Assembly: GCA_036399815.1 (NCBI GenBank)
Contig: DASWMK010000174.1
Location: 1 to 42,671 of the forward strand
Length of the DNA: 42,671 bases
From: Acidimicrobiales bacterium
GTDB lineage: Bacteria; Actinomycetota; Acidimicrobiia; Acidimicrobiales; DASWMK01
Direction: 5' to 3'
Shown here: positions 28,226 through 36,548 of the stretch, in pieces
Position numbering within the stretch: position 1 is the stretch's first letter
How the letters are laid out: the number at the start of each line of letters is the position of its first letter
Notes under the pieces: model-generated
Told to the model about the DNA's origin: nothing
Databases searched by the model: none
The model's input: only the letters and a program-made list of their open reading frames with translations
Position numbers and translations under genes: made by a program

Positions 28226-29457
28226 TGGCGGTGCAGGACCTGGCGGCCGGGCCGGGGGACGACGTGCTCGCCCGGGTGGTGGACCGCTTCCTCGCCGACC
28301 ACGGCGACGAGCTGGTGGCCATCCGCCGCCGCATCCACGCCCACCCCGAGCCGTCCTGGCACGAGCAGGCGACGACCGCCCTCGTGGCCGAGCGCCTCGC
28401 CGCCGCCGGCCTGTCGCCCCGCGTGCTCGCCGGCGGCACCGGCCTCGTGTGCGACGTCGGCCCGGCCGGCGCCGACGGCCCGACCGTCGTGCTCCGGGCC
28501 GACCTCGACGCGCTGTGCCTCGAGGACACCAAGGACGTGCCCTACCGGTCGACGGTGCCCGGCGTGTGCCACGCCTGCGGCCACGACGTGCACACCACCT
28601 CGCTGCTCGGCGCCGGCCTGGTCCTCGACCGGGCCCTGGCCGAGACCGGCGGCGGGCGGGTGCGGCTCGTGTTCCAGCCGGCGGAGGAGGCGCTGCCCGG
28701 CGGGGCGACGGCGGCGGTGGCGGCCGGCGTGCTCGAGGGCGCGTCGGCCATCTTCGCCCTCCACTGCGACCCCGGCCTCGACGCCGGCCGGGTCGGGGTC
28801 AAGGCGGGCTGCATCACGTCGGCCTGCGACCTCGTCGTCGTCCGCCTCCACGGCCCCGGCGGGCACACGGCCAGGCCCCACCTCACGGCCGACCTCGTCC
28901 ACGTCGCCGCCCGCATCGTCACCGACGTCACGGCCGGCATGGGCCGGCTCATCGACGTGCGCAGCGGGGTCAGCGTCGTGTGGGGCGCCATCCACGCCGG
29001 CGGCGCGCCGAACGTCATCCCGAACGCGGCCGAGGTGGCCGGCACCATCCGGTGCATGACGAGGGAGGCGTGGGAGGCGGTGCCCGCCATCGTCCGCCGC
29101 CTGCTCGACGCCGTCGTCCTGCCCCTCGGCGCCACCTACGACCTCGACTACACCCGCGGCTCGCCGCCGGTCGACAACGACCCGTCCGCCACCCGCCTCG
29201 TCGCCAACGCGGTGTCGGCCGCGCTCGGCCCCGACGCCGTGGCCGAGGCCGTGCAGAGCGTCGGCGCCGAGGACTTCTCCTGGTACCTGGACCACGTGCC
29301 CGGCTCCTTCGCCCGCCTCGGCGTGCGGCCGCCGGGGACGGTCGAGGCCCCCGACCTCCACACGAGCGCGTTCGACGTGGACGAGCGGGCCATCGGGGTG
29401 GCCGTCCGCACCTTGACGAGGGTGGCCGTCGAGGCCCTGGCCGCCTACCGGTCGTGA
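28225..29457 (+). CDS. M20-family amidohydrolase / metallopeptidase
   Basis: This 410-residue M20D-type enzyme resembles the amidohydrolases that remove acyl or amino-acid groups from amide conjugates (IAA-amino-acid hydrolase, hippurate hydrolase). Metal-binding motifs are HACGHDVHTT (Cys118, His120) and QPAEEALPGG with the catalytic Glu154-Glu155. A dimerisation domain follows (GPGGHTARPHLTADLVH), and HTSAFDVDE near the end supplies the last ligand. The ATG overlaps the ligase stop by one base, so the pair may make and break amide bonds in one thiol or amino-acid pathway; this is an inference. Confidence 0.9.
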   Translation: MAVQDLAAGPGDDVLARVVDRFLADHGDELVAIRRRIHAHPEPSWHEQATTALVAERLAAAGLSPRVLAGGTGLVCDVGPAGADGPTVVLRADLDALCLEDTKDVPYRSTVPGVCHACGHDVHTTSLLGAGLVLDRALAETGGGRVRLVFQPAEEALPGGATAAVAAGVLEGASAIFALHCDPGLDAGRVGVKAGCITSACDLVVVRLHGPGGHTARPHLTADLVHVAARIVTDVTAGMGRLIDVRSGVSVVWGAIHAGGAPNVIPNAAEVAGTIRCMTREAWEAVPAIVRRLLDAVVLPLGATYDLDYTRGSPPVDNDPSATRLVANAVSAALGPDAVAEAVQSVGAEDFSWYLDHVPGSFARLGVRPPGTVEAPDLHTSAFDVDERAIGVAVRTLTRVAVEALAAYRS

Positions 29458-29472
29458 CCGGGCCCGGACGCG

Positions 29473-29508
29473 CCGGCGCCCCCCGACCCGAGGGCCGAGG
29501 GGCGCCGG
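29473..29508. terminator. Bidirectional terminator hairpin
   Basis: CCGGCGCCCC and GGGGCGCCGG pair over 10 bp around a 16-nt loop, between the converging M20 and protease genes. Confidence 0.55.
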
Positions 29509-29537
29509 GGAGGCGCACGCTGCCGGAGGAGGGAGGG

Positions 29538-30365
29538 CTAGAGCAGCGGCGCGGTGACCAGCTTCAGGCGGATGCCGAGGACCTGCCCGGCCCGCTGCTG
29601 CTGGGGGCCGAGGCGGGTGATGCCGATGGTGCCGGCGTCGGTGGTCGTCCCGATCTCGGCGGTGTGCACGCCGATGGTGACGAGCACGCCGATGGCCCGG
29701 CCGGCGTCGTCGATCACGCCGCTGCCGGAGTCGCCGAAGATGGCGAGGCCGTTGGCGTAGACGTGGTTCGGGTTCGGCATGGACAGGGCGACGTGGGTCC
29801 TCGCCGGGATCGTCTCGCCGAGCAGGAGGCCCTGGCCGAAGTGGTGCAGGACGACCGGCTCCTGGACGAGGGCGTCGTTGCGCCCGGTCGGCCCGCCGAA
29901 GTGGCACATCTGCGGGCTGGCCTGCACGCCGGGGTCGAGGCGGATGAGGGCGAAGTCCTTCGGGTCCTGGAGGATGGCGTAGGCGAACTCGCCGACCCGG
30001 TTGCCGTCGGCGTCGGTGGCCACCGGCCCGCTGCCGGCCGCCCACGAGCGCTCGCCGACGTCGCCGCCGACCGGGCTCTCGCCGAGGATGCAGTGGCCGG
30101 CCGTGCCCATGTAGCGGTTGCCGTCCGACCCCCGGAACAGGAAGTTGAACGTGCACTGGCCCACGTCGCTGTTGACGATGGCGCCGGGCCGCACGCCGGG
30201 GCAGGTGCCGGTGCCGACGGGCGGGGCGGCGGTGCCGACCCCGATGGTGCAGGGGGCGCCGCCGAGGGTCCAGTTGGGGTCGCCGGCCTGAGCCGGGGTC
30301 GGGGCGAGGACGGTCGTCGCGAGCAACGCCGCTCCCCCCGCAACGAGAGCACGCAGTCGGGTCAT
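29538..30365 (-). CDS. Secreted trypsin-like serine protease
   Basis: The 275-residue protein begins with a Sec signal peptide (MTRLRALVAGGAALLATTVL, cleavage probably after the APAQA-type site near residue 27). The S1 catalytic triad is visible as His91 in GTAGHC, Asp137 in DFALIRLD and Ser213 in GDSGSGV. Several cysteines (39, 55, 71, 92, 154) allow disulfides. There is little room for a propeptide, so it may be active without processing. Family members hydrolyse extracellular proteins; some Ser-protease homologues of this type are loosely specific. It is divergent from queA. Confidence 0.85.
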   Translation of the reverse strand: MTRLRALVAGGAALLATTVLAPTPAQAGDPNWTLGGAPCTIGVGTAAPPVGTGTCPGVRPGAIVNSDVGQCTFNFLFRGSDGNRYMGTAGHCILGESPVGGDVGERSWAAGSGPVATDADGNRVGEFAYAILQDPKDFALIRLDPGVQASPQMCHFGGPTGRNDALVQEPVVLHHFGQGLLLGETIPARTHVALSMPNPNHVYANGLAIFGDSGSGVIDDAGRAIGVLVTIGVHTAEIGTTTDAGTIGITRLGPQQQRAGQVLGIRLKLVTAPLL

Positions 30366-30407
30366 GGCGCTGGATTCGCCACCGCCGGTTCCGGTTCCTG
30401 CTCGCCC

Positions 30408-31421
30408 ATGGACCGCTTCGACTACGGCCTGCCGCCGTCGGCGATCGCCCAGGTCCCGGCCGAGCCGAGGAGCGCGGCCCGGCTGCTCGTCGACGGCGGC
30501 CCCGGCCGGCCGCCGGCCCACCGCACGGTCGCCGACCTGCCCGACCTCGTCGGTCCCGGCGACGTGCTCGTCGTCAACGACACGAGGGTGATCCCGGCCC
30601 GGCTGGCCCTGCGCAAGGCGACCGGCGGGGAGGCCGAGGTGCTGCTGCTCGAGCCCCACCCGGCCGGCGGGTGGGAGGCGCTGGTGCGCCCGGGCCGCCG
30701 CCTCCCGCCCGGCACCGTCCTCCGGCCCGACGCCGCCGACGACGGGTTCGCCGCGGTCGTGGGGGAGGACCTGGGCGACGGCCGCCGCCGGGTCGACCTG
30801 TGCCTCCCGCCGGGGTTGGCCGAGGCCGACGCGCTGGCCCGCCACGGCGCCGTGCCGCTGCCGCCCTACCTCACGGGCGGGCTGCCCGACCCGGAGCGCT
30901 ACCAGACCGTCTACGCCGCCCATCCCGGGTCGGTGGCCGCGCCGACGGCCGGGCTGCACCTCACCCCCGAGGTGCTCGACCGGTGCCGGGAGCGGGGCGC
31001 GCTGGTGGCGACCGTCGACCTGTCCGTCGGCATCGGCACGTTCCGGCCGGTCACCGTGGACGATCCCGCCGAGCACCGCATGCACGCCGAGCGCTACCGG
31101 GTGCCGGCCGCGACCATGGACGCCTGCCGGGCGGCCCGCCGGGTCGTCGCCGTCGGGACGACGACCGTGCGGGCGCTCGAGGCGGCGGCCGCCACCGGCG
31201 ACCTCGAGGGGCGGACCGACCTGTTCGTCCGGCGGGGCTTCCCGTTCCGGGTCGTCGGCGCCCTGCTGACGAACTTCCACCTGCCCCGGTCGTCGCTGCT
31301 GCTCCTCGTGGACGCGTTCGTCGGCGACCGCTGGCGCGACCTCTACGCCACCGCCCTCGCCGACGGGTACCGCTTCCTCTCCTTCGGCGACGCCATGTTC
31401 CTGCCCGCCCGCACGGCATGA
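30408..31421 (+). CDS. queA: S-adenosylmethionine:tRNA ribosyltransferase-isomerase QueA
   Basis: QueA adds the epoxycyclopentanediol group from S-adenosylmethionine to preQ1 in tRNA, forming epoxyqueuosine at position 34. The 337-residue protein begins with the family pattern FDYGLPPSAIAQVPAEPRSAARLL. It also shows VLVVNDTRVIPARL, SVAAPTAGLHLTPEVL, the VGIGTFRPV segment and TNFHLPRSSLLLLVDAF. The ATG at 30408 matches the expected start. The stop overlaps the tgt ATG (ATGA). It is divergent from the secreted protease; the 42-nt gap holds no clear promoter. Confidence 0.97.
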   Translation: MDRFDYGLPPSAIAQVPAEPRSAARLLVDGGPGRPPAHRTVADLPDLVGPGDVLVVNDTRVIPARLALRKATGGEAEVLLLEPHPAGGWEALVRPGRRLPPGTVLRPDAADDGFAAVVGEDLGDGRRRVDLCLPPGLAEADALARHGAVPLPPYLTGGLPDPERYQTVYAAHPGSVAAPTAGLHLTPEVLDRCRERGALVATVDLSVGIGTFRPVTVDDPAEHRMHAERYRVPAATMDACRAARRVVAVGTTTVRALEAAAATGDLEGRTDLFVRRGFPFRVVGALLTNFHLPRSSLLLLVDAFVGDRWRDLYATALADGYRFLSFGDAMFLPARTA

Positions 31422-32554
31422 GCGTGGTCCGCCTGGACGTCGAGGCGACCGATGGGGCGGCCAGGGCCGGGCGCCTGCGCACCCCGCGGGGCGAGGTGCC
31501 GCTGCCGTGCTTCATGCCCGTCGGGACGAGGGGGGCGGTGCGCACCCTCTCCTCGGCCGACCTCGACGCGCTCGGCCCGCCCGTGGTCCTCGCCAACACC
31601 TACCACCTGATGCTGCGGCCGGGCGCCGACGTGGTCGCCGGGCTCGGCGGCCTGCACCGGTTCTGCGCCTGGGACGGCCACCTGCTCACCGACTCCGGCG
31701 GGTTCCAGGTGTTCTCCCTCGACCCGGCCGTGGACGACGACGGGGTGACGTTCCGCTCGACCTACGACGGGTCCACCCACCGCCTGACGCCCGAGGGCGC
31801 GGTCGACGTCCAGGAGCGGCTCGGTGCGGACGTGCAGATGGTCCTCGACGTGTGCCCGCCGCTGCCGTCCCCGCCCGCCGTCGTGCGCCGCGCCGTGGAG
31901 CGGACGGCGGCGTGGGCGGCGCGGGCCAGGCGGGCCCACCGGCGCGAGGGCCAGGCCCTGTTCGGGATCGTGCAGGGCGGGGTGGACGCGGACCTGCGCC
32001 GGGAGAGCGCGGAGCGGACCGTCGCCCTCGGCTTCGACGGCTACGGGATCGGCGGGCTCTCGGTCGGCGAGCCGCGCGAGGAGATGCTCCCGGCCCTGGC
32101 GGCCACCGTCGCCGCCCTACCTGCGGACCGGCCCCGCTACCTGATGGGGGTGGGCGACCCGGTCGGGCTGGTCGAGGCCGTGGCCCTCGGGGTCGACCTG
32201 TTCGACTGCGTCCTGCCCACCCGGCTGGCCCGGCACGGCACCCTGCTGACCACGGCCGGCCGGCTGAACCTGCGCAACGCCGCCCACGCCACCGACCCCG
32301 GCCCGGTGGACCCGGCCTGCCCGTGCCCGGTGTGCGCCCGGTGGAGCCGCGCCTACCTGCGCCACCTGCTCCAGGTGAACGAGCCGACCGTCCACCGGCT
32401 GCTGACCATCCACAACGTGTCCTGGCTGCTGGCGCTGGTCGACCGGGCCAGGGCGGCGATCCGGGCCGGCACCCTGAGCGGCCTGCGGGCCGAGGTCGCC
32501 GCCGCCTGGCCGGGCCCGGTGGGCGCGACGGGGACCGGGGCCCCCGGGGACTAG
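31418..32554 (+). CDS. tgt: tRNA-guanine transglycosylase
   Basis: Tgt exchanges guanine 34 of GUN-anticodon tRNAs for preQ1, the step before QueA. The 378-residue protein has the active-site Asp in LLTDSGGFQVFSL, the nucleophile Asp in DLFDCVLPTRLARHG, the GIVQGGV segment, and a zinc site, CPCPVC, with a following His (TIHNVSWLL). The ATG start overlaps queA, so the two are co-translated. No other queuosine genes are in this window. The C-terminal 20 residues are Gly/Pro-rich and probably disordered. Confidence 0.97.
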   Translation: MSVVRLDVEATDGAARAGRLRTPRGEVPLPCFMPVGTRGAVRTLSSADLDALGPPVVLANTYHLMLRPGADVVAGLGGLHRFCAWDGHLLTDSGGFQVFSLDPAVDDDGVTFRSTYDGSTHRLTPEGAVDVQERLGADVQMVLDVCPPLPSPPAVVRRAVERTAAWAARARRAHRREGQALFGIVQGGVDADLRRESAERTVALGFDGYGIGGLSVGEPREEMLPALAATVAALPADRPRYLMGVGDPVGLVEAVALGVDLFDCVLPTRLARHGTLLTTAGRLNLRNAAHATDPGPVDPACPCPVCARWSRAYLRHLLQVNEPTVHRLLTIHNVSWLLALVDRARAAIRAGTLSGLRAEVAAAWPGPVGATGTGAPGD

Positions 32555-32593
32555 CCTTGCTCCGGCCCTGATCCCGTCCCCTTGGACCGTCCG

Positions 32594-32980
32594 ATGTCGC
32601 TGCTCGTGCCCCTCGTCCTGTTCGGCCTCCTGTGGGCCCTGCTCATCCTCCCGCAGCAGCGCCGCATGCGCGCCCAGCAGGAGATGCAGAACAACCTGGC
32701 GCCGGGCGACGAGCTGGTCACCGCCGGCGGCGTCTACGGCCGGGTGACCGAGGTGGACAGCGAGTCCGTGTTCCTGGAGGTCGCCGAGGGGATCGAGCTG
32801 CGGGTGGCGAAGAGCGCGGTCGCCCGCCGCCTGCCGGCCCAGCTGGCCACCACCGACGAGGCCGCCGAGGCGGAGGTCGACGAGTTCGACCTCGACCTCG
32901 ACGGCGACACCACCGCCCCCGCCATCCCGCCGCCCGACGGGCCAGACGGCCAGAGCCGGGCCCGGCGGGACGACGGCTGA
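32594..32980 (+). CDS. yajC: Preprotein translocase accessory subunit YajC
   Basis: YajC associates with SecDF and the SecYEG channel. The 128-residue protein has a single N-terminal membrane helix (LVPLVLFGLLWALLILPQQR) followed by the conserved RMRAQQEMQNNLAPGDELVTAGGVYGRV domain. The C-terminal tail is acidic and rich in Asp/Glu. The ATG at 32594 is preferred to the TTG at 32582 because it places the helix at the N-terminus. It is followed after 15 nt by secD. Confidence 0.92.
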   Translation: MSLLVPLVLFGLLWALLILPQQRRMRAQQEMQNNLAPGDELVTAGGVYGRVTEVDSESVFLEVAEGIELRVAKSAVARRLPAQLATTDEAAEAEVDEFDLDLDGDTTAPAIPPPDGPDGQSRARRDDG

Positions 32981-32995
32981 GCCCGAGCCCGAGCG

Positions 32996-34699
32996 ATGCG
33001 CCGACCACTCCTCATCTCCCTGCTCTTCGTCGTCCTGCTGGCCGGCGGGGCGCTGACCGCCACCCTGCTGGCGGGCAACAGCCCCGAGCTCGGCCTCGAC
33101 CTCCAGGGCGGCGTCTCGGTCGTCCTCCAGCCGAAGGAGGAGGTCCCCTCCGACCGGCTGGACCAGTCCATCGAGATCATCCGCAACCGGGTCGACGCGC
33201 TGGGCGTGGCCGAGCCCGAGATCGCCCGCCAGGGCAACGCCATCGTCGTCCAGCTGCCCGGCGTCCGGGACCAGCAGCGGGCCCTGGAGCTGGTCGGCCA
33301 GACGGCCGAGCTGCGCTTCCGGCCCGTGCTCGCCACCCTCGGCCCGGTCGGGGCGACCACCACGACCACCGCGCCTCCCGAGACGACCACCACGACGGCG
33401 GCCGACGGGTCGACGACCACGACCGAGGCGGACGGGTCCACCACGACCACGGCGGCGGACGGGTCCACGACCACGACCGAGCCGGCCGACGGCGACGCCT
33501 TCAGCGACCTGAGCCGCCCGCCGGCCGCCGGCCTGGCCGAGGGCGAGCAGGCCCAGGCCCAGCCGTCCACCTCGTCGAGCGCGACCACGGCCACCACCGC
33601 CGCCGAGACCACGACGACGACGGCGGCCGAGGGCGCCGCCACGTCGACCACGGCCACCACGGCGCCGGCCACCACGCCGACCACCAACGCCGAGGGCGTC
33701 ACCCCCAGGGAGGCGGACGACCCCGAGGCCGAGGTCATCTTCCCGGGCCGGGAGGGCGACCCGACCCGCTACGTGCTCGGCCCGTCCCAGCTCACCGGCG
33801 AGGCGCTCAACACCGCCGACGCCCGCTTCGACGAGACGAGCGGCGAGTGGGGCGTGTTCCCCGAGTTCAGCGGCGACGGCATCGCCTCGTTCAACGCCGT
33901 GGCCGGGCAGTGCTTCAACCGGGAGCAGACCTGCCCGACCCAGCAGCTCGCCATCGTCCTCGACGGCGTGGTGCAGTCGGCGCCGACCATCCAGGAGCCG
34001 TCCTTCCAGCCCGACCAGATCCGCATCAGCGGCGCCTTCTCCGAGGGCGAGGCCAAGGACCTCGCGCTCGTCCTCCGCTACGGCGCCCTGCCCGTCGAGC
34101 TCGAGCGCCAGTCCGTGCAGACCGTGTCGGCCACGCTCGGCAAGGACTCGCTGCACGCCGGCGTGATCGCCGGCCTGGTCGGCGTCGGCCTCGTGGTGCT
34201 GTTCATGCTCGCCTACTACCGGATGCTCGCGGCGGTGGTCCTGCTCGGGCTGTGCGTGTCGGCCGCCCTCCTGTGGTCGATCGTCGCCTACCTCGGCGAG
34301 AGCCAGGGCCTGGCCCTCACCCTGGCCGGGGCGACCGGGATCATCGTGTCGATCGGCGTCACCGTGGACTCCTACGTCGTCTACTTCGAGCGGCTGAAGG
34401 ACGACCTCGAGAGCGGCAAGACCCTGCGGTCGTCGGTGGACCGGGGCTTCACCAACGCCTACCGCACGATCATCAACGCCGACCTCGTGTCGCTGATCGG
34501 CGCCCTGCTCCTGTACTGGCTGACGGTCGGGCCGGTGCGCGGCTTCGCCTTCTTCCTCGCCCTGTCGACCGCGCTCGACATGTTCGTCGCCTACTTCTTC
34601 ACCCGCCCGGCGGTGGCCCTCATGGCCAGGAGCCCGCGCTTCGGCGCTCGGGCGACGCTCGGCGTCGGCACCCGGAGACCCGCGGAGGCGCTGGCATGA
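32996..34699 (+). CDS. secD: Protein translocase subunit SecD
   Basis: SecD uses the proton motive force to pull exported proteins across the membrane. The 567-residue protein has an N-terminal helix, then the [16 protein letters not shown] motif and the start of the P1 domain. A low-complexity insert follows (residues about 120-240), rich in Thr, Ala and Asp, with three ADGSTTTT repeats. The second half of P1 comes next, then six C-terminal helices with [16 protein letters not shown] and [15 protein letters not shown]. The insert is longer than in most SecD proteins but lies in a variable extracellular part. The stop overlaps the secF ATG. Confidence 0.96.
   Translation: MRRPLLISLLFVVLLAGGALTATLLAGNSPELGLDLQGGVSVVLQPKEEVPSDRLDQSIEIIRNRVDALGVAEPEIARQGNAIVVQLPGVRDQQRALELVGQTAELRFRPVLATLGPVGATTTTTAPPETTTTTAADGSTTTTEADGSTTTTAADGSTTTTEPADGDAFSDLSRPPAAGLAEGEQAQAQPSTSSSATTATTAAETTTTTAAEGAATSTTATTAPATTPTTNAEGVTPREADDPEAEVIFPGREGDPTRYVLGPSQLTGEALNTADARFDETSGEWGVFPEFSGDGIASFNAVAGQCFNREQTCPTQQLAIVLDGVVQSAPTIQEPSFQPDQIRISGAFSEGEAKDLALVLRYGALPVELERQSVQTVSATLGKDSLHAGVIAGLVGVGLVVLFMLAYYRMLAAVVLLGLCVSAALLWSIVAYLGESQGLALTLAGATGIIVSIGVTVDSYVVYFERLKDDLESGKTLRSSVDRGFTNAYRTIINADLVSLIGALLLYWLTVGPVRGFAFFLALSTALDMFVAYFFTRPAVALMARSPRFGARATLGVGTRRPAEALA
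33401..33481 (+). repeat. Three tandem 27-bp repeats in secD
   Basis: Three units of nine codons each encode ADGSTTTT plus Glu or Ala. They lie in a Thr-rich segment of the extracytoplasmic domain and are the most regular part of a longer Thr/Ala region. Confidence 0.8.
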
Positions 34700-35985
34700 C
34701 GTCGACGACCACGACCACCGGCCCGGACGGCACCGGCGACGGCGCCGCCCGGCGGGGCCTCTGGTACCGCCTCTACCACGGCGAGACGACGTTCGACTTC
34801 AACGGCCGGCGCTGGGTCGGGTTCGCCATCTCCGGCACGGTCCTGCTGATCAGCGTGCTGTCCCTGTTCACCCGCGGGCTCAACCTCGGGATCGACTTCG
34901 AGGGCGGCGTGGTGTGGGAGGTGCCGGCCGAGAACGGGCTGACGGTCGACGACGTGCGCGACGTCGTCACCCCGTTCGGCCTCGAGGACGCCCGCATCCA
35001 GACCCTGTCGGGCGGCGAGGGCGAGCGCGTCCGCGTCCAGGCCGGGCCCCAGGGCGAGCAGGAGGACGCCATCACGTCCGCCCTCGCCGAGGCGGCCGAG
35101 GTCGACTCCGAGGACATCGGCTTCACGTCGGTCGGCCCGTCCTGGGGCGAGGAGATCACCGACAAGGCCGTGCGGGCCCTCGTGTTCTTCTTCATCGCCA
35201 TCGCGCTCTACATCTCGTTCCGGTTCGAGTGGCGCATGGCCGTCGGCGCCATCGCCGCCGTCGTCCACGACATCCTGATCAGCGTCGGGATCTACTCCCT
35301 GGCCGGGTTCGAGGTCACGCCGGCGACGGTCATCGCCTTCCTCACGATCCTCGGCTTCTCGCTCTACGACACGATCGTCGTGTTCGACAAGGTGAAGGAG
35401 AACACCCGCAGGGTCAGCAGCCGGTTCACCTACGGCGACGTGGTGAACCTGTCGATGAACCAGACCCTGATGCGGTCGCTCAACACCAGCGTGGCCGCCA
35501 TCCTCCCGGTCCTCGCCCTGCTGCTGATCGGCGCCGGCCTGCTCGGGGCGGTGACCCTCCAGGAGTTCGCCATCGCCCTGCTCGTCGGCCTCTTCGTCGG
35601 CGCCTACTCCTCGATCGCCATCGCCACGCCCGTGCTCGCCGTGCTGAAGGAGCGCGAGCCCCGCTACCGCGACCTGAAGCGCCGGGCGGCGGCCCAGCGG
35701 TCGGCCGGCGCCGGGGCCCGGGTGGCGGCGGCCAGGGAGGACGTGGGCGGAGCCGACGAGGACGGCGGCGGCGGCCGGCGGCCCCGGGCGGCCAGGGTGC
35801 CGGTCACCCCGGCCGGCGAGGAGCTGACGGTCACCGCTCCGGCCGGCTCGGGGGCCACGTCGGCCACGTCGGCCAGGACGGGCACGCCGGCCCGCCCGGC
35901 CCAGGGCGCGGCGAAGAAGGCGGCGGCGGCCCGCCGGCCGGGCACGGCCCCGCCGCCGCGGCCCCGCAAGAAGCGCCGGCGGTAG
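34696..35985 (+). CDS. secF: Protein translocase subunit SecF
   Basis: SecF pairs with SecD in the SecDF motor. The 429-residue protein has a Thr-rich start, a first helix ([19 protein letters not shown]), the P4-type [17 protein letters not shown] motif and five further helices with [20 protein letters not shown] and [13 protein letters not shown], the conserved cytoplasmic loop. After about residue 335 an Ala/Pro/Arg-rich tail of about 95 residues ends in a basic PRPRKKRRR, an extension not needed for the fold. The ATG overlaps the secD stop (ATGA). Its TAG stop shares a base with the apt GTG. Confidence 0.96.
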   Translation: MTSTTTTTGPDGTGDGAARRGLWYRLYHGETTFDFNGRRWVGFAISGTVLLISVLSLFTRGLNLGIDFEGGVVWEVPAENGLTVDDVRDVVTPFGLEDARIQTLSGGEGERVRVQAGPQGEQEDAITSALAEAAEVDSEDIGFTSVGPSWGEEITDKAVRALVFFFIAIALYISFRFEWRMAVGAIAAVVHDILISVGIYSLAGFEVTPATVIAFLTILGFSLYDTIVVFDKVKENTRRVSSRFTYGDVVNLSMNQTLMRSLNTSVAAILPVLALLLIGAGLLGAVTLQEFAIALLVGLFVGAYSSIAIATPVLAVLKEREPRYRDLKRRAAAQRSAGAGARVAAAREDVGGADEDGGGGRRPRAARVPVTPAGEELTVTAPAGSGATSATSARTGTPARPAQGAAKKAAAARRPGTAPPPRPRKKRRR

Positions 35986-36518
35986 TGGCCCCGGCCGTGG
36001 ACGCCGAGGCGCTGCGGGCCCGCATCCGCGACATCCCCGACTTCCCGAAGCCGGGGATCGTCTTCAAGGACATCACCCCGCTGCTGAACGACGCCGGCGC
36101 CTTCCGGTCGACCGTCGACGCCATCGCCGGCCACTTCGCCGGCCGGCCGGTCGACCGCGTGCTCGGCGTGGAGGCGAGGGGCTTCATCATCGCCGCGCCG
36201 GTCGCCTACCAGCTGCAGGCGGGCTTCGTGCCCGTGCGCAAGGCCGGGAAGCTGCCCTGGGAGATCGAGAAGCAGGAGTACGAGCTCGAGTACGGCACCG
36301 ACCTGCTCGAGATCCACCGCGACGCCGTCCGGCCGGGCGAGTCCGTGCTCGTCGTCGACGACGTGCTGGCCACCGGGGGCACGGCGGCGGCGACGGCCCG
36401 CCTGGTCGAGAAGCTCGGCGGCCGGGTGGCCGGCATGGGCTTCGTGATCGAGCTGGGCTTCCTCGACGGCCGGGCCCGCCTCGACGGGTACGAGCTGGTC
36501 TCCCTGGTCACCTACTGA
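35985..36518 (+). CDS. apt: Adenine phosphoribosyltransferase
   Basis: Apt converts adenine and PRPP to AMP in purine salvage. The 177-residue protein shows [18 protein letters not shown] near the N-terminus, [17 protein letters not shown], and the PRPP-binding motif [16 protein letters not shown]. The GTG at 35985 shares a base with the secF stop and gives a start about ten residues before the conserved core; a GTG at 35997 is possible. The secDF-apt-rsh order is typical of actinobacteria. Confidence 0.96.
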   Translation: MAPAVDAEALRARIRDIPDFPKPGIVFKDITPLLNDAGAFRSTVDAIAGHFAGRPVDRVLGVEARGFIIAAPVAYQLQAGFVPVRKAGKLPWEIEKQEYELEYGTDLLEIHRDAVRPGESVLVVDDVLATGGTAAATARLVEKLGGRVAGMGFVIELGFLDGRARLDGYELVSLVTY

Positions 36519-36535
36519 CCCCCGGGGGGCGGTCG

Positions 36536-36541
36536 TAGACT
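36536..36541 (+). promoter_or_regulatory. Probable -10 element of a leaderless rsh promoter
   Basis: TAGACT lies 7 nt before the ATG of the rsh gene, with the same spacing and hexamer as upstream of pdxS. It could give the stringent-response gene its own promoter apart from the secDF-apt operon. Confidence 0.45.
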
Positions 36542-36548
36542 GGCCCCG

